A stretch of DNA of 64,000 nucleotides from Polyangium mundeleinium (GCF_028369105.1 NZ_JAQNDO010000001.1:1426001-1490000); one strand, 5' to 3'; shown: positions 43,301 to 52,245, counted from the first letter of the stretch. Translations and numbers: made by a program. The notes: a model not told the origin generated them from the sequence alone.

Positions 43301-44422
43301 CCGGTCGACACCGTCGGCAATGTGTACCGAAGCGAGGGCCGATCGGATCGACAGTATGGAGCGGGCGGGCGTGTCGAGGAGGCCAACGGTGTTCGGTACG
43401 TGCACGACGCCGACGGGCAGCTCGTGGAGAAGGTGCTGCCGGACGGGGCGAGGTGGCGGTACGCGTGGGACGTGCTGGGGCAGCTCGTCGATGTCGTGCG
43501 GCCGGACGGGGCGAAGATCTCGTTCGCATATGACGCCCTTGGACGGCGTGTTCGGAAAGACAGCCCGGGGAAAACAACACGGTACCTCTGGGATGGCGAC
43601 GACCTAATCCACGAAATCACCGAAGGTGCGCCGCTCGAGACGTGGCTGTGGGAGCCAGGCAGCCTTTCACCGGTCGCGAAGGCCGCGGGAGATGAGCGGT
43701 TCGCCGTGATTGCAGACCACCGGGGTGTCCCGCTGATCGTGGTGGATGAGGAAGGGAAGACCGCCTGGCTCGGCGGTATCAGCCCCCTCGGCGAGGCGTG
43801 GATCCAAGTGGCGGAAACCGCGTGCCCGTGGCGATTCGCGGGGCAGTATGGCGACGAGGAGACGGGGCTCTACTACAACCGCTTCCGCTACTTCGATCCC
43901 GGCCTCGGGCGGTACATCAGCCAGGACCCGATCGGGCCCGAGGGCGGGCTCGGGCTGTACAACTATGTGCCGGAGCCGTGGGCGTGGATCGACCCGCTGG
44001 GGCTCGCGTGCAAGAACCACCAGACCGGGAAGAGGGGCGAGCGGATCGCAAGGAACTACCTTCAGAAGCTGGGCTTCAACATCCTCGGGAGCGTCCGGAA
44101 CAAGTCGGGCCACGGCATAGACATCGTGGCCCGTGATGCGGCCGGAATGCTGCGGTTCTTCGAGGTCAAGACGACCGAAGGACTGTACGCAGCCGGGCTC
44201 GCCGGTGCACAAAAGAATGGCGCCACGCAGTTCGTATGGAGCCGCCTTGCTCGAGCCGCGCAAGGTCGCCGCTTCTGGCAGGCGACCAGCGATCCACAGA
44301 CCCAGAGCAAGGCGTTGAGTCTGATGCAGGAGATTCAGAACAGTGGCGGATCGGGCTCTATCAAGGGCGAGGTGTTGAGGGTGGTGCTAGGCAACGGGAC
44401 CATAACGCGAAGCCCTTGGTGA
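40373..44422 (+). CDS. PAAR-RHS toxin with PD-(D/E)xK nuclease tip
   Basis: The 1,349-residue protein starts with a PAAR-like spike-tip region (about 1-145, PVLVNGMPAATVATDVLGLS). A DUF6531-type entry follows (CFLTGHPVDVMTGEVLTDAV, FVFERNYYSG), then about 30 YD repeats and the RHS core (YYNRFRYFDPGLGRYISQDP, then EPWAWIDPLGLAC, about 1165-1212). After the DPLGL boundary comes a 136-residue toxin: GERIARNYLQKLGFNI, NKSGHGIDIVARDA, LRFFEVKTTE. E, D and ExK match the PD-(D/E)xK DNase triad. RHS shells encapsulate and self-cleave such toxins for type VI delivery on the VgrG tip. The next gene overlaps the stop and should be immunity. Confidence 0.92.
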   Translation: MPAAAKWGDLVLGIDIHMVVVPGSPNPWPLPHPFIGIVFDPLGAALSAVLGGGPVLVNGMPAATVATDVLGLSHAPMPPGTTFAPNDVPDNAGTFVTGSKTVYFGGLSAGRAGSLVSSCNFPINVPTSSCIAPPSGPPVDVGGPDAFDATALIMRGMRTKWFSNKIHSAFRIKPRSRMSKLVCFLTGHPVDVMTGEVLTDAVDFELPGPLPFVFERNYYSGDETAGALGPAWHHPLEASVDESPLRGHRLSLDVRLPDGRVARHLDLAVGASEWRDQDRYTLARDEAGYTLTFWDGTSYRFEPAEGATVTHPLAKISDRCGNAITLRYRDGRLHDGTDSAGRHLRFVMRGSRLVAVRVRRPESGGDTWHTLVRYSYNEEGYLVAAEDAAGHSFRYAYKGGVLIQETNRNGLSFYFEYDWYAPGGYCVHTWGDGKIYERKITYHKEQFATVVEDGRGGRTAYFGNGDGLVEREIDPMGVERRYEWGDGFRKVAEIDGLGRRTEWAYDARGNRTVERDALGHETRWAYNALNLPVEMVDATGAAWRWAYDHRGKLVREVDPIGGESRFKYDRRGLLLSVEDPLGRNVQLEHDGQGNCIAVMTPGGAVSRYEFDDLGRVIKAVDARGVQVRLEHDVCGRVVRVERSDGAFIRVKRDAEGNVIEREDEARRVWRYAYRGINKLEKQVDPEGGIVQISYDSDEALVALTNERGEVYRYERDRAGRVVKEVGFDGRTLACLYDRVGHTKRVTTGGGKHISLERDALGRLIKLRMPGPILPGAVLPSVQEFEFAYDARGELVRARNAASDVTFVRDALGRVVEERAGDVIVESRYNAAGERVLLRTSLGHEAHFGFDQWGTLEQVSFGHSQRFGDFTPESLREGGPRVRAPWKSAITRDRVGDEVARQLPGEVTSHWDWDHVGRPAVRTMEAPEVALELGYRWKSDEELEALVMGKGREVVFGHDRRGHLIWSVMPGGRTEHQPVDTVGNVYRSEGRSDRQYGAGGRVEEANGVRYVHDADGQLVEKVLPDGARWRYAWDVLGQLVDVVRPDGAKISFAYDALGRRVRKDSPGKTTRYLWDGDDLIHEITEGAPLETWLWEPGSLSPVAKAAGDERFAVIADHRGVPLIVVDEEGKTAWLGGISPLGEAWIQVAETACPWRFAGQYGDEETGLYYNRFRYFDPGLGRYISQDPIGPEGGLGLYNYVPEPWAWIDPLGLACKNHQTGKRGERIARNYLQKLGFNILGSVRNKSGHGIDIVARDAAGMLRFFEVKTTEGLYAAGLAGAQKNGATQFVWSRLARAAQGRRFWQATSDPQTQSKALSLMQEIQNSGGSGSIKGEVLRVVLGNGTITRSPW

Positions 44423-45300
44423 ATAGCGTGAAGACGGCTGCACAGAGAGAAAAACACGTCCGAAGCTTTGTCCGTGATCTGAATGCATGGTGCAAGAACC
44501 CTCGCCTCGACCAGCGAAAGAAGCTCCTCGCGGACATCGCCAAATGGATCCGAAGTGGAGAGCCACGTGCAGCTGCTGTTGCAGCCGGCATCCTGCGCCA
44601 GCTTGGGAATTGGTACGCTCAGCATGGCATGTTCGATGTACTGAACGGTAGAGTCGAGAGTTGGGCACATCTTGACCGGGTTCTCCAATATAACTGGTGG
44701 GATACTCGTATTGATCCTGGTGGAACCCATGTCCTGGATGCTGCGCATACCCTCGCGCATGCTCTTGTTTTCGGCGAGGAGCGGATGGCCGCGTGGCTTG
44801 CCGCACGGATGATCCGAAGCCTCGATGACAATGCCTTCGGTTCTTGGGATCTCAGTCCGTTCGCGGTCTTCATGCTGGAGCTATGGTACCGCTACGCTGG
44901 CACGCCTCGACCGGAGCTAGATCGCCAGGGGATTGCACGCATCGGGGTCTACCGTTCCGTGCTTGACACCTGGAATGATGGGCAGGGCTTTGTCACCGCC
45001 TTGCTGAACGCCTGTGACTACCACCTCGACGAGGCCGTGTACTCCGATGCGAACAAAGAGTTCCTGACGTCGCCCTACGATCTCTTCCCCGTCGACATCC
45101 TCGCCATCGCCGCCGTCCGCGCGAAGCAGGGCCTCCCGATGCCCGAGCTCGACCATCCCCTCATGCAGACCCCACTGGCCAAGCTCCCACCGAACGACAC
45201 CCGGCCCCGGATGCCACCCGATCCCCTGCTCGAGGCCGTGATCGAGAAGGCCCGGAAGCAGGGCTTCTTGCCGGCTGACGGAGACGTGTTCACGCCCTGA
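44419..45300 (+). CDS. Candidate immunity protein for the RHS nuclease
   Basis: A GTG overlaps the RHS stop codon (GTGA), giving 293 residues; a GTG three codons later is an alternative. The protein is soluble and mostly helical (RSFVRDLNAWCKNPRLDQRK, then WAHLDRVLQYNWWDTRIDPG and LLNACDYHLDEAVYSDANKE), with no signal or membrane segment, as expected for cytoplasmic DNase immunity. Third-position GC is lower at its start than in the RHS core. This is common where toxin-immunity ends are exchanged by recombination. The role is inferred from position; I cannot name an Imm family. Confidence 0.7.
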   Translation: MNSVKTAAQREKHVRSFVRDLNAWCKNPRLDQRKKLLADIAKWIRSGEPRAAAVAAGILRQLGNWYAQHGMFDVLNGRVESWAHLDRVLQYNWWDTRIDPGGTHVLDAAHTLAHALVFGEERMAAWLAARMIRSLDDNAFGSWDLSPFAVFMLELWYRYAGTPRPELDRQGIARIGVYRSVLDTWNDGQGFVTALLNACDYHLDEAVYSDANKEFLTSPYDLFPVDILAIAAVRAKQGLPMPELDHPLMQTPLAKLPPNDTRPRMPPDPLLEAVIEKARKQGFLPADGDVFTP

Positions 45301-45312
45301 AAGGAGATGCCC

Positions 45313-47778
45313 ATGGCAAAGGTCTCGCTCGGAACGCTGGGGACCACCGCGATGAGCATCGTGGACCGCCTGCGCGATCTCGCTGCCGGAGCCCGTCTCG
45401 ACTTCACCTTCGCCTGGGAAGGCGCTCCTGGCCCGAACCCGTGGGACCATCTCCCGGTCGTACGCTTCGCGGCCCGCGAGGCCATCTCAACCCTTTACCG
45501 CTACGACATCACCGTCCTGCTCCGCGGCCCGGGGCTCGGCGACCCAGAGGAGCTGCTCGGGGCCCGCGCCTGCCTCCGGATTGCCTCCCTCACCGATCCT
45601 GGCTTCCGCATCGTTCACGGCATCATCACCGAGGCTCAGGAGCTGGCCCTTGCCCCCGAGGGCATGCTCTATCGCGTCACCCTCGAGCCTCCGCTCGCAC
45701 TCGCGCAGCGCCGCACGCGCTCGCGCATCTTCCTCGACAAGACCCTCCGTCAGATCATCGATGCCGTCCTGGCGCCGATCTTCACCCGCGCCGACGGGGC
45801 AGCCGCCCACGGCGACGAGCATCATCCCCTCTCGTTCACCCCTGCGGCACCGCGCTTTTGCTACCGCATTACGGATGTCAGCCGCCTCGATAACCCGGCC
45901 GCCCGACCATACTGCGTCCAGTACAACGAAAGCGACCACGCGTTCCTCTCACGTATCCTCGAAGACGAGGGCATCGCCTACCACTTCGAGCACGGCTCGG
46001 ATATGTGTCTCCTCGTTCTCTCGGACGCGGACGAGGGCAAGACCTGGCTCGCCCCCTTCCGCTCCCTCGGCCCCGGAGTCCACGGTCGCGACATCACCGC
46101 AATCACGCTCGGTGCACGCCTGCGCGAGAAAGCTGTGCGACTCCTCGATTACGACTGGCGGAAGCCCAACATTGCCCTCCATGCCGAGGCCGGCACACGT
46201 GCTGACCTCTTCGAGGATCAGTTCCCAGGCGCCTTCCAGGACAAGCCCGCGCTCGGCGCGCCTCTTGCCCGTGCACGCCTCGATCGCCACGCCGTCGAGG
46301 CTTCGTACGCAACGGGCTCGGGGGGAGTCCGCGTCCTGTCCGCCGGCACGGTTTTTCACCTCGACCACGACGGCACCCATCATGATGGCGAGTACCTGGT
46401 CACGCGCCTTGAACTCGAAGCCGAGCAGGCCGGCGTGGTGTCGCTCCCTTCCGGTGACAAGCCAGAACCCTTCAAGGCGCGGTTCGAGTGCGTGCGCCGT
46501 GGGCGGGGTTCTCGGTCTTCTCCCTCGCGCTTCCGGCCCGCCCGTACCGTGCAGAAGCCCCGCATCGTGGGTTCACAGACGGCCTTCGTGACGGCCGAGC
46601 CATCGACCAAAGGCGCGGAGATACACGTCGGGGGACCACCGGGCGCCGAGATCGGCTGCGTACGCCTGCGCTTTCATTGGGACCACGATCCGGAGCGTCA
46701 CGGTGCAGAGCCGACGTCCTGCTGGGTCCGCGTCAGCCACGCCTTTGCAGGCGCAGGTCGGGGCGCATTGTTCCATCCGCGCGTCGATGACGAAGTGGTC
46801 GTCGAGTTTCTCGATGGCGACCCCGACCGACCCATCGTCACCGGCTGCGTCTACAACGGCCAGAACCTCCCCCCAGCGCCAGCCAGCGGGTCACCGACCG
46901 TGAGTACAATGAAGTCCTTCTCCACGCCGGGTGCTGGTGTGGTCAACGAGTTTGCCTTCGACGATGCGAAGGGACGCGAGCGAGTTGTGTTGAATGCCGG
47001 CCGCGACTTCTGCGCGACCGTCGGCCATGACAGGGCCGAGAAGGTCACGAACGACAGCAATTCGAGGGTTGGTGTGAACCGGAGCGAGCGTACGGGCTCG
47101 AACCGGAGCACAGATGTCGGTGGGAACAACGCGGAGCATGTCGCGGGAAACGAGACCATCGCAGTCGACGGCAACCAAAACACAACCATCGGGTCGAATC
47201 GTTCCGCGACGGTCGGTGCGGACGACAGCCTCAGCGTCGCCGCCAACAGAACCGCCATCGTGGGTGCAAGCGATGCTCTCAACGTCGCGGCGGCCCAGCG
47301 CATTCAGGTAGGCGCTGATCAGACGGTAGATATCGGCGGGAGCCGCGCGGAGACCGTCGCAGGCAGTGCGAGTCTCGTCGTCGCAGGCAGCCGTTCCATT
47401 GCCGTCGCAGGTAGCGACGAGCAGAGCATTGCAGGTAGCCGGACGGTTGCCATCGGAGGCAGCGTGCTCGAGGCCATTGGGGCCGCGTTCCTGCGCAGCA
47501 TCGCAGCCAGCGCAGAGGGTGCGGTGGGCGCGGATGCCTCGCTGGCAACCGGCGGCACGGTCAACGTCCAAGCCGGAGGGAGCGTGGTTGTCGTCGCGCA
47601 GGGAGAGGCGGCCATACAGGCGCCCCTCATCAACCTGACGGCCGACGGGGAGATCGTGCTCAGCGCGGGCGGCAGCGCGATCAAGATCGGCGCCGGAGGT
47701 GTCGAGATCATGGGCCCCTCCGTGTCGGTTGCCGGTGGCACGGTCAATGTTGCCGGGGGACTGGTCAAGCTCAACTGA
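45313..47778 (+). CDS. vgrG: VgrG, type VI secretion spike
   Basis: The second of two nearby ATGs is chosen because AAGGAG at 45301-45306 gives it proper spacing. The 821-residue protein has the gp27-like base (RYDITVLLRGPGLGDPEELL; FVSRILEDEGIAYHF-type block with the typical AFLSRILEDEGIAYHFEHGS), the gp5 OB fold (EIGCVRLRFHWDHDPERHGA, then SCWVRVSHAFAGAGRGALFH and VDDEVVVEFLDGDPDRPIVT). A long beta-helix follows, of short repeats rich in G-x-N/S and V-x-V (residues about 575-780). It ends with no extra effector domain, so cargo is probably the PAAR-RHS protein encoded just upstream. Confidence 0.95.
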   Translation: MAKVSLGTLGTTAMSIVDRLRDLAAGARLDFTFAWEGAPGPNPWDHLPVVRFAAREAISTLYRYDITVLLRGPGLGDPEELLGARACLRIASLTDPGFRIVHGIITEAQELALAPEGMLYRVTLEPPLALAQRRTRSRIFLDKTLRQIIDAVLAPIFTRADGAAAHGDEHHPLSFTPAAPRFCYRITDVSRLDNPAARPYCVQYNESDHAFLSRILEDEGIAYHFEHGSDMCLLVLSDADEGKTWLAPFRSLGPGVHGRDITAITLGARLREKAVRLLDYDWRKPNIALHAEAGTRADLFEDQFPGAFQDKPALGAPLARARLDRHAVEASYATGSGGVRVLSAGTVFHLDHDGTHHDGEYLVTRLELEAEQAGVVSLPSGDKPEPFKARFECVRRGRGSRSSPSRFRPARTVQKPRIVGSQTAFVTAEPSTKGAEIHVGGPPGAEIGCVRLRFHWDHDPERHGAEPTSCWVRVSHAFAGAGRGALFHPRVDDEVVVEFLDGDPDRPIVTGCVYNGQNLPPAPASGSPTVSTMKSFSTPGAGVVNEFAFDDAKGRERVVLNAGRDFCATVGHDRAEKVTNDSNSRVGVNRSERTGSNRSTDVGGNNAEHVAGNETIAVDGNQNTTIGSNRSATVGADDSLSVAANRTAIVGASDALNVAAAQRIQVGADQTVDIGGSRAETVAGSASLVVAGSRSIAVAGSDEQSIAGSRTVAIGGSVLEAIGAAFLRSIAASAEGAVGADASLATGGTVNVQAGGSVVVVAQGEAAIQAPLINLTADGEIVLSAGGSAIKIGAGGVEIMGPSVSVAGGTVNVAGGLVKLN

Positions 47779-47790
47779 AGGGAGGGACCC

Positions 47791-48780
47791 ATGGATCCGG
47801 TATCCGCTGCAGCGCATCGTTTCGTCTCGGAGATAGCTGAATTCTTATGCGCCGAACGGGTGCGAAGCCTTCGGATCGTGGCGGAGCCAGACCGATACCG
47901 GGAGGTCATCAAGGCGCTGCGGCTGCTCGAGCACGCGCCCGACAACCGGCGCCCGTTCTTTCTCTTCGACGAGCCCTTCGAGGACGCACATCGCTACTTC
48001 ACCGCGCTCACGCAGGCGATCACCACGCAATACGAGCAGCTCCGCGGGGGCATAGGTGCCGAGGGCATCGAGCTGCCCCGCCTCGGGCCCTTGCCGCCCG
48101 GAGATGCGTCCCACCGTGCTGCCGTTGCACTGGCCCACGTGGCGGAGTTCTTGGCGCCCCATCTCGACGGCGTGCTCGTGGGTCTCCTGCCCCGACACGT
48201 GTCTGATGGGCCAGGGTTTCTCGCAGCCGTACAGGCATGGCTGCGGCTGCCTTTCCCGCCCGGCGTGCGGTGTGCCGTGCTCGATGAGTCTCGGTCCGTG
48301 AAGAACCTCGACGCCGAGGCGCGGTTTATCGTCCCCGAGGGGCCGTTGTTCGGGTTCGTGAACGCGCTGCCTGCAGAAGCAGCGATGCAGCCTCTCCGCG
48401 CCGCGCTCCTCTCCGCGGCGCAGGCATCGGCAACCAGGGAGCCCCAGGCGGCGACGGGAGCGTACGAGGACGCGGTCGAGCTTTGCCGCGGGCGTGGGCT
48501 CGCGCGGGAGCTTGGAGGGGTGTTGATGGCGCTCGGGGCCGCTGCGCTCGCCAGAGGGGCCCAAGAGGATGCTCGGCGGCGGTTCACGGAGGCCGCGCTC
48601 CATGCAGAGTGTACTGGGCTCCCAGCCCAGGCGGCGGCGGCGTGGATGGCTGTTGGGTCACTCGCGGCGGCCGTCGGCCTGCAGGAGGTGGCGGACAAGG
48701 CGCTCGAGGCCGCCCGCGCCGCGGCCGAGCGCGGGGGGATCGCATCGCTACGGGAGCACGTCGAGCGATTGCACAGTTGA
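47791..48780 (+). CDS. VgrG-linked helical accessory protein
   Basis: ATG with GAGGGAC upstream, 12 bases after vgrG. The 329-residue protein has an alpha/beta N-terminal half (FLFDEPFEDAHRYFTALTQA, then LAPHLDGVLVGLLPRHVSDG) and a C-terminal half of TPR-like helix pairs (ATGAYEDAVELCRGRGLARE, then RRRFTEAALHAECTGLPAQA). Position directly after vgrG suggests an adaptor or chaperone that loads the effector. No known adaptor family (DUF4123, DUF1795, DUF2169) is evident. Confidence 0.65.
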   Translation: MDPVSAAAHRFVSEIAEFLCAERVRSLRIVAEPDRYREVIKALRLLEHAPDNRRPFFLFDEPFEDAHRYFTALTQAITTQYEQLRGGIGAEGIELPRLGPLPPGDASHRAAVALAHVAEFLAPHLDGVLVGLLPRHVSDGPGFLAAVQAWLRLPFPPGVRCAVLDESRSVKNLDAEARFIVPEGPLFGFVNALPAEAAMQPLRAALLSAAQASATREPQAATGAYEDAVELCRGRGLARELGGVLMALGAAALARGAQEDARRRFTEAALHAECTGLPAQAAAAWMAVGSLAAAVGLQEVADKALEAARAAAERGGIASLREHVERLHS

Positions 48781-48917
48781 TCGCGCGTCCCGGCGCCGAC
48801 GTCTACTACATGTTCGGGGAGGACGACGATGAGTGGGTGCTGCGGGCCAATAACCGCGAGGAGATGGCGCTGAGCCGCGAGCGATGGGGGCTCGCGTTCA
48901 CGTACGGCGAGGCGTGA
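48777..48917 (+). CDS. Possible 46-aa acidic protein after the accessory gene
   Basis: A TTG overlaps the previous stop (TTGA) and opens IARPGADVYYMFGEDDDEWV, continuing to AFTYGEA. Composition is protein-like and the overlap implies coupling. An internal ATG at 48810 is an alternative start. Function unknown. Confidence 0.4.
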   Translation: MIARPGADVYYMFGEDDDEWVLRANNREEMALSRERWGLAFTYGEA

Positions 48918-49137
48918 TGCCGGAAGCCAACAACGGGGTCTACTTGCCCGGCGGCTTGGGGCCCGAAGGCAGGTTGGAGGGGACCGGCTGCCCGCGCGAC
49001 TGATAGCACTACTCTGCCACCTCCACCCACACCGTCATATCGGCACGAGCGCCCGCACCGTCTCTCCGCACCGCGCGCATCTTTGGGGCGTAGCGAACCT
49101 TTGAATCAATGGCCGCCGGATTTCCGGTAGCGACGGT

Positions 49138-49254
49138 TCAGGCGGCCGGCTGCTGCGCCCGGTCGTGTTTTTCGGCGTTACGCAAGTGCTGAAGGAAAGC
49201 GAAGGCCATCATCGTCAGGAGCGCGTGATGGTGCACCGCGTGCCAGAGGACCCT
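49138..49254 (-). pseudogene. C-terminal remnant of an IS701-like transposase
   Basis: The frame reads RVLWHAVHHHALLTMMAFAF then LQHLRNAEKHDRAQQPAA and stops. The F/V-HHH-x-x-L-x-x-x-A-x-A-F-L block is the conserved end of IS701/IS4-type DDE transposases (normally preceded by EGRSW). Upstream sequence in this frame is stopped at 49255 and the rest of the transposase is absent. It lies just 5' of intron copy 2. Confidence 0.55.
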
Positions 49255-49944
49255 TCACCGACAAGTTCGTCCTCCGCAAACATTCGTCACGTCGCGGGAT
49301 AAGAACAATGGTGCGACCAGGCAAGTCTGGTCCGAAAGGAATGAGATGCGATAAACTCATGAAATTCGGTTTGCCGTCCGGCGGGTGCGATCCCCGCCCG
49401 GCCAAGGGTGGCCCGCCCAGGCCGGTAGCGAGCCTTGCGACGGTCACGGTAACGCGGCCGGCGATGCGTAGGTGCGCGAGCGTGCGGGCCGTGGGGAATG
49501 CAGCCACGAAAATTATAATCATTCCGGGGGCCGAGGGCGTCATTGCACCCGAAGGCGACGGTGAACTTCCCAGAAGTGGGCAAGGGAAGGGCACTCCCGG
49601 CGGGGTGTACGACCACGGCACGTAGGAAGGGGACGGTCCAGAGACCTGGGAGACCCGCGTTCCTCTTCGGGAACAACCGGTGCCACGGAGACCCGGTGAT
49701 CAATCTCCGACGCGCCGCGCGCTTGCGGATACGCGCGCGGCCGGCCGAAGCCATGCTCGTGGCTCTGCACAGAAGAAGTATTCGCACCGAGGTAGGCAGC
49801 AGGCAAGGGACAACCGGAGCCGATGCCGACGGGAACGCGGGAGTCGGAGGGCTGAATACGAGCGATGACGTCGGGGAACGGGGTAGCGCCCGGACCCGGC
49901 CGAGCAAAGGCAGCCCGTGTTGGTGTGAACTTCAGGAGGGAACC

Positions 49945-51264
49945 ATGCCCGACGCATTGATGTCGGAGAACATGTCACCGGGACTGTTGAAGGTAGCGGA
50001 AAGAGCGAGAAGGGAGCCCGAAGGACGGTTCCACGCGCTGGCCCATCTCATCGACGGGCCAGCCCTGGCACGCGCGTATCGCCGCATGCGGAAGGATGCA
50101 GCGGTGGGGGTGGATGGAGTCACGAAGGAGCAGTATGGGCTGGACCTGGAGCGCAACCTCCAGGGCCTGCACGAACGGCTGAGGTCGAAGCGATATCGGC
50201 ACCAGCCGATCCGGCGTGTCCACATCCCCAAGGACAAGGGCAAGACGAGGCCGATTGGGATATCGGCGTTCGAGGACAAACTGGTCCAGGACGCCGTGCG
50301 CGAGGTGCTCGAAGCGATCTACGAGCAGGACTTTCTGGACTGCTCGTACGGCTTCAGGCCCGGACGCAGTGCCCATGACGCCATCCGTGCCCTCGACCGG
50401 CTCGTGTACAAGGGCAAGGTGGGGTGGATTCTGGAGGCTGACATCGTGTCCTTCTTCGACAGCGTGGATCGCACCAAGCTGCTGGAGATGCTCCAGACTC
50501 GGGTGGCCGATGGGTCGCTCCTGCGGCTCATCGGCAAATGCTTGCACGTGGGTGTGCTCGACGGCGCGGAGTACTCCGAGCCGGAGATCGGCACGGCCCA
50601 GGGGTCGGTGCTCTCCCCGCTCCTGGGGAACATCTATCTGCATTACGTGCTCGACCTGTGGTTCGATCGCGAGGTCAAGCCGCGTACGCGGGGTGAGGCG
50701 CACCTCATCCGCTATGCGGATGATTTTGTGATGGTGTTCGAGCGCCAGGACGACGCGGAGCGCGTGATGGAGGTGCTCCACAAGCGGATGGGGCGATTCG
50801 GACTGACCCTTCACCCGGACAAGACTCGCCTGTTACCCTTCCAGCGGCCACCGGCCGCGCAGACGGGCGGCAAAGGTCTGGCGACGTTCGACTTCCTCGG
50901 GTTCACGCTGTACTGGCGGCGGACCTTGAGAGGTCAATGGCAAATGGCGTGCAAGACTCGGTCTGCTCGCCTTCGACGGGCAGTCCAGTCCGTCGCCGAC
51001 TGGTGCCGCCGCTATCGGCACCTGCCGGTCAAGGTGCAGCATGCCGCGCTCAAGAGGCGCATCCAAGGGCACTTCAACTACTTCGGCGTCAACGGCAATG
51101 TTCGCAGTCTGCTGTTGCTCGTCGAAGAAGCCAAGAGGGCCTGGTACAAGTGGCTCTGCCGTCGGAGCAATCGGGTGCGCCTGAATTGGGAGGGGTTCGG
51201 CGAGATGCTGAAGAGCCTGCCTCTGCCCCGTCCCCGCGTGATAGTCCGAATCTGGGGGACGTAG
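49945..51264 (+). CDS. ltrA: Group II intron reverse transcriptase/maturase, copy 2
   Basis: Identical in sequence to the reverse transcriptase of copy 1 (439 aa, YADD catalytic box, X domain, no HNH domain), with the same CAGGAGGG ribosome-binding site. Lack of divergence indicates recent transposition or gene conversion between the copies. Both copies should be functional if either is. Confidence 0.95.
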   Translation: MPDALMSENMSPGLLKVAERARREPEGRFHALAHLIDGPALARAYRRMRKDAAVGVDGVTKEQYGLDLERNLQGLHERLRSKRYRHQPIRRVHIPKDKGKTRPIGISAFEDKLVQDAVREVLEAIYEQDFLDCSYGFRPGRSAHDAIRALDRLVYKGKVGWILEADIVSFFDSVDRTKLLEMLQTRVADGSLLRLIGKCLHVGVLDGAEYSEPEIGTAQGSVLSPLLGNIYLHYVLDLWFDREVKPRTRGEAHLIRYADDFVMVFERQDDAERVMEVLHKRMGRFGLTLHPDKTRLLPFQRPPAAQTGGKGLATFDFLGFTLYWRRTLRGQWQMACKTRSARLRRAVQSVADWCRRYRHLPVKVQHAALKRRIQGHFNYFGVNGNVRSLLLLVEEAKRAWYKWLCRRSNRVRLNWEGFGEMLKSLPLPRPRVIVRIWGT

Positions 51265-51285
51265 CCGCAAGCCACATCAACGGAA

Positions 51286-51360
51286 GAGCCGGATGGTGGA
51301 AATCTCCTTGTCCGGTTCCGGCGAGGGCCCCGGGGGAGTGATCCCCCGGGGCTACTCTAC
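51286..51360 (+). ncRNA. Intron domains V and VI, copy 2
   Basis: Same domain V hairpin (GAGCCGG...CCGGTTC, 51286-51318) and domain VI hairpin ending CTACTCTAC as in copy 1. Confidence 0.8.
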
Positions 51361-51464
51361 AGGAGAACTCCTCATCATCGTTGAAACGTCTCCGCGCCCG
51401 CGTGGCGCGCGTTCTGCGCGTCACGGGGCAAGGGCCTCCGTGTGCGCGCTCCATGGAGGACCCC

Positions 51465-52238
51465 GTGACGACCACGATTCCGAGGAACATTCGCCAGGAG
51501 TTCGAGAAGAAGATCAGGCGCGGCATCTTCAACCCCGTCGCGCGCTTCCTGCACGAGAACATCCGTGAGGATCGGATGCAGGAAGCGCTCGGCTTTACCT
51601 GGGCGCTCTACAAGAAGCATGCCGAGGTGGGTGACATCCTCGACGATGCCCTGCTCGTGCATGCCTGCCGTCTACGCGCCATTGATCTAAGCCGCCATCT
51701 CGCCTCCGGCGATCGGACCCAGCGGCTGAAGGACGTCTTCGACCAGCGCAACTACAACCGCCGCCGCGTCGAGGTCCTGGGCCTCGACGAGTACGTGGCG
51801 GAGTTCGAGGACAACCCGCAGATCGACAACCAGGAGTCGAACACGGATATCGGCAGGGCACGGCCCCGCAGCCTGAACCCGACGGGTCGTATTATCAGCG
51901 CCATCAGCTTGAACGAATGGCTCGAGACGCTGGCCCCGCGGGACCGCCAGCTCATCGAGCTGCGCGCCGCCGGGCACGACCTCGACGAGATCGGCACTGC
52001 GCTCGGCATGGACAGGGTCGCCGTCTGCCGCAGGGTCAAGGTGCTCGGCGAGCTCCTGGCCGAGCACGCCGGCATGCCGGATGCTGTCCATCGCAGGCAG
52101 CTCAAGCGCGCAAAGGCGAGCGAGGAGCCGGCACCGGAGAGCGGCATCCGGGCGAAGGTGACGAGGGGCAGGCCCAAGAAGTCGGTGGCGTCTCAGCAGT
52201 CGCACAAGCCGTCTCGGCGAGCGCGGCAAGCGGCTTGA
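51465..52238 (+). CDS. Sigma-70 region-4-like phage regulator
   Basis: The GTG at 51465 has GGAGGA five bases upstream; an ATG at 51453 is an alternative. The 257-residue protein has an N-terminal helical part resembling sigma region 2 (GDILDDALLVHACRLRAIDL) and a clear region-4-type HTH (LAPRDRQLIELRAAGHDLDE, then IGTALGMDRVAVCRRVKVLG). The C-terminus is basic and rich in Lys/Arg/Ser (TRGRPKKSVASQQSHKPSRR). It probably activates or regulates genes of the mobile element. Intron copy 2 lies in its leader. Confidence 0.7.
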   Translation: MTTTIPRNIRQEFEKKIRRGIFNPVARFLHENIREDRMQEALGFTWALYKKHAEVGDILDDALLVHACRLRAIDLSRHLASGDRTQRLKDVFDQRNYNRRRVEVLGLDEYVAEFEDNPQIDNQESNTDIGRARPRSLNPTGRIISAISLNEWLETLAPRDRQLIELRAAGHDLDEIGTALGMDRVAVCRRVKVLGELLAEHAGMPDAVHRRQLKRAKASEEPAPESGIRAKVTRGRPKKSVASQQSHKPSRRARQAA

Positions 52239-52245
52239 TGCCGCA

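Larger units (their letters stand above)
49311..51360 (+). mobile_element. Group II intron, copy 2
   Basis: It starts GTGCG and ends CTACTCTAC, 2,050 bp, and encodes the same protein as copy 1 residue for residue. The 5' exon ends GGGATAAGAACAATG. It separates the IS701 remnant from the leader of a sigma-like gene (AGGAGAACTCC directly follows). Same orientation as copy 1, so the pair forms long direct repeats 45,456 bp apart. Confidence 0.93.
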
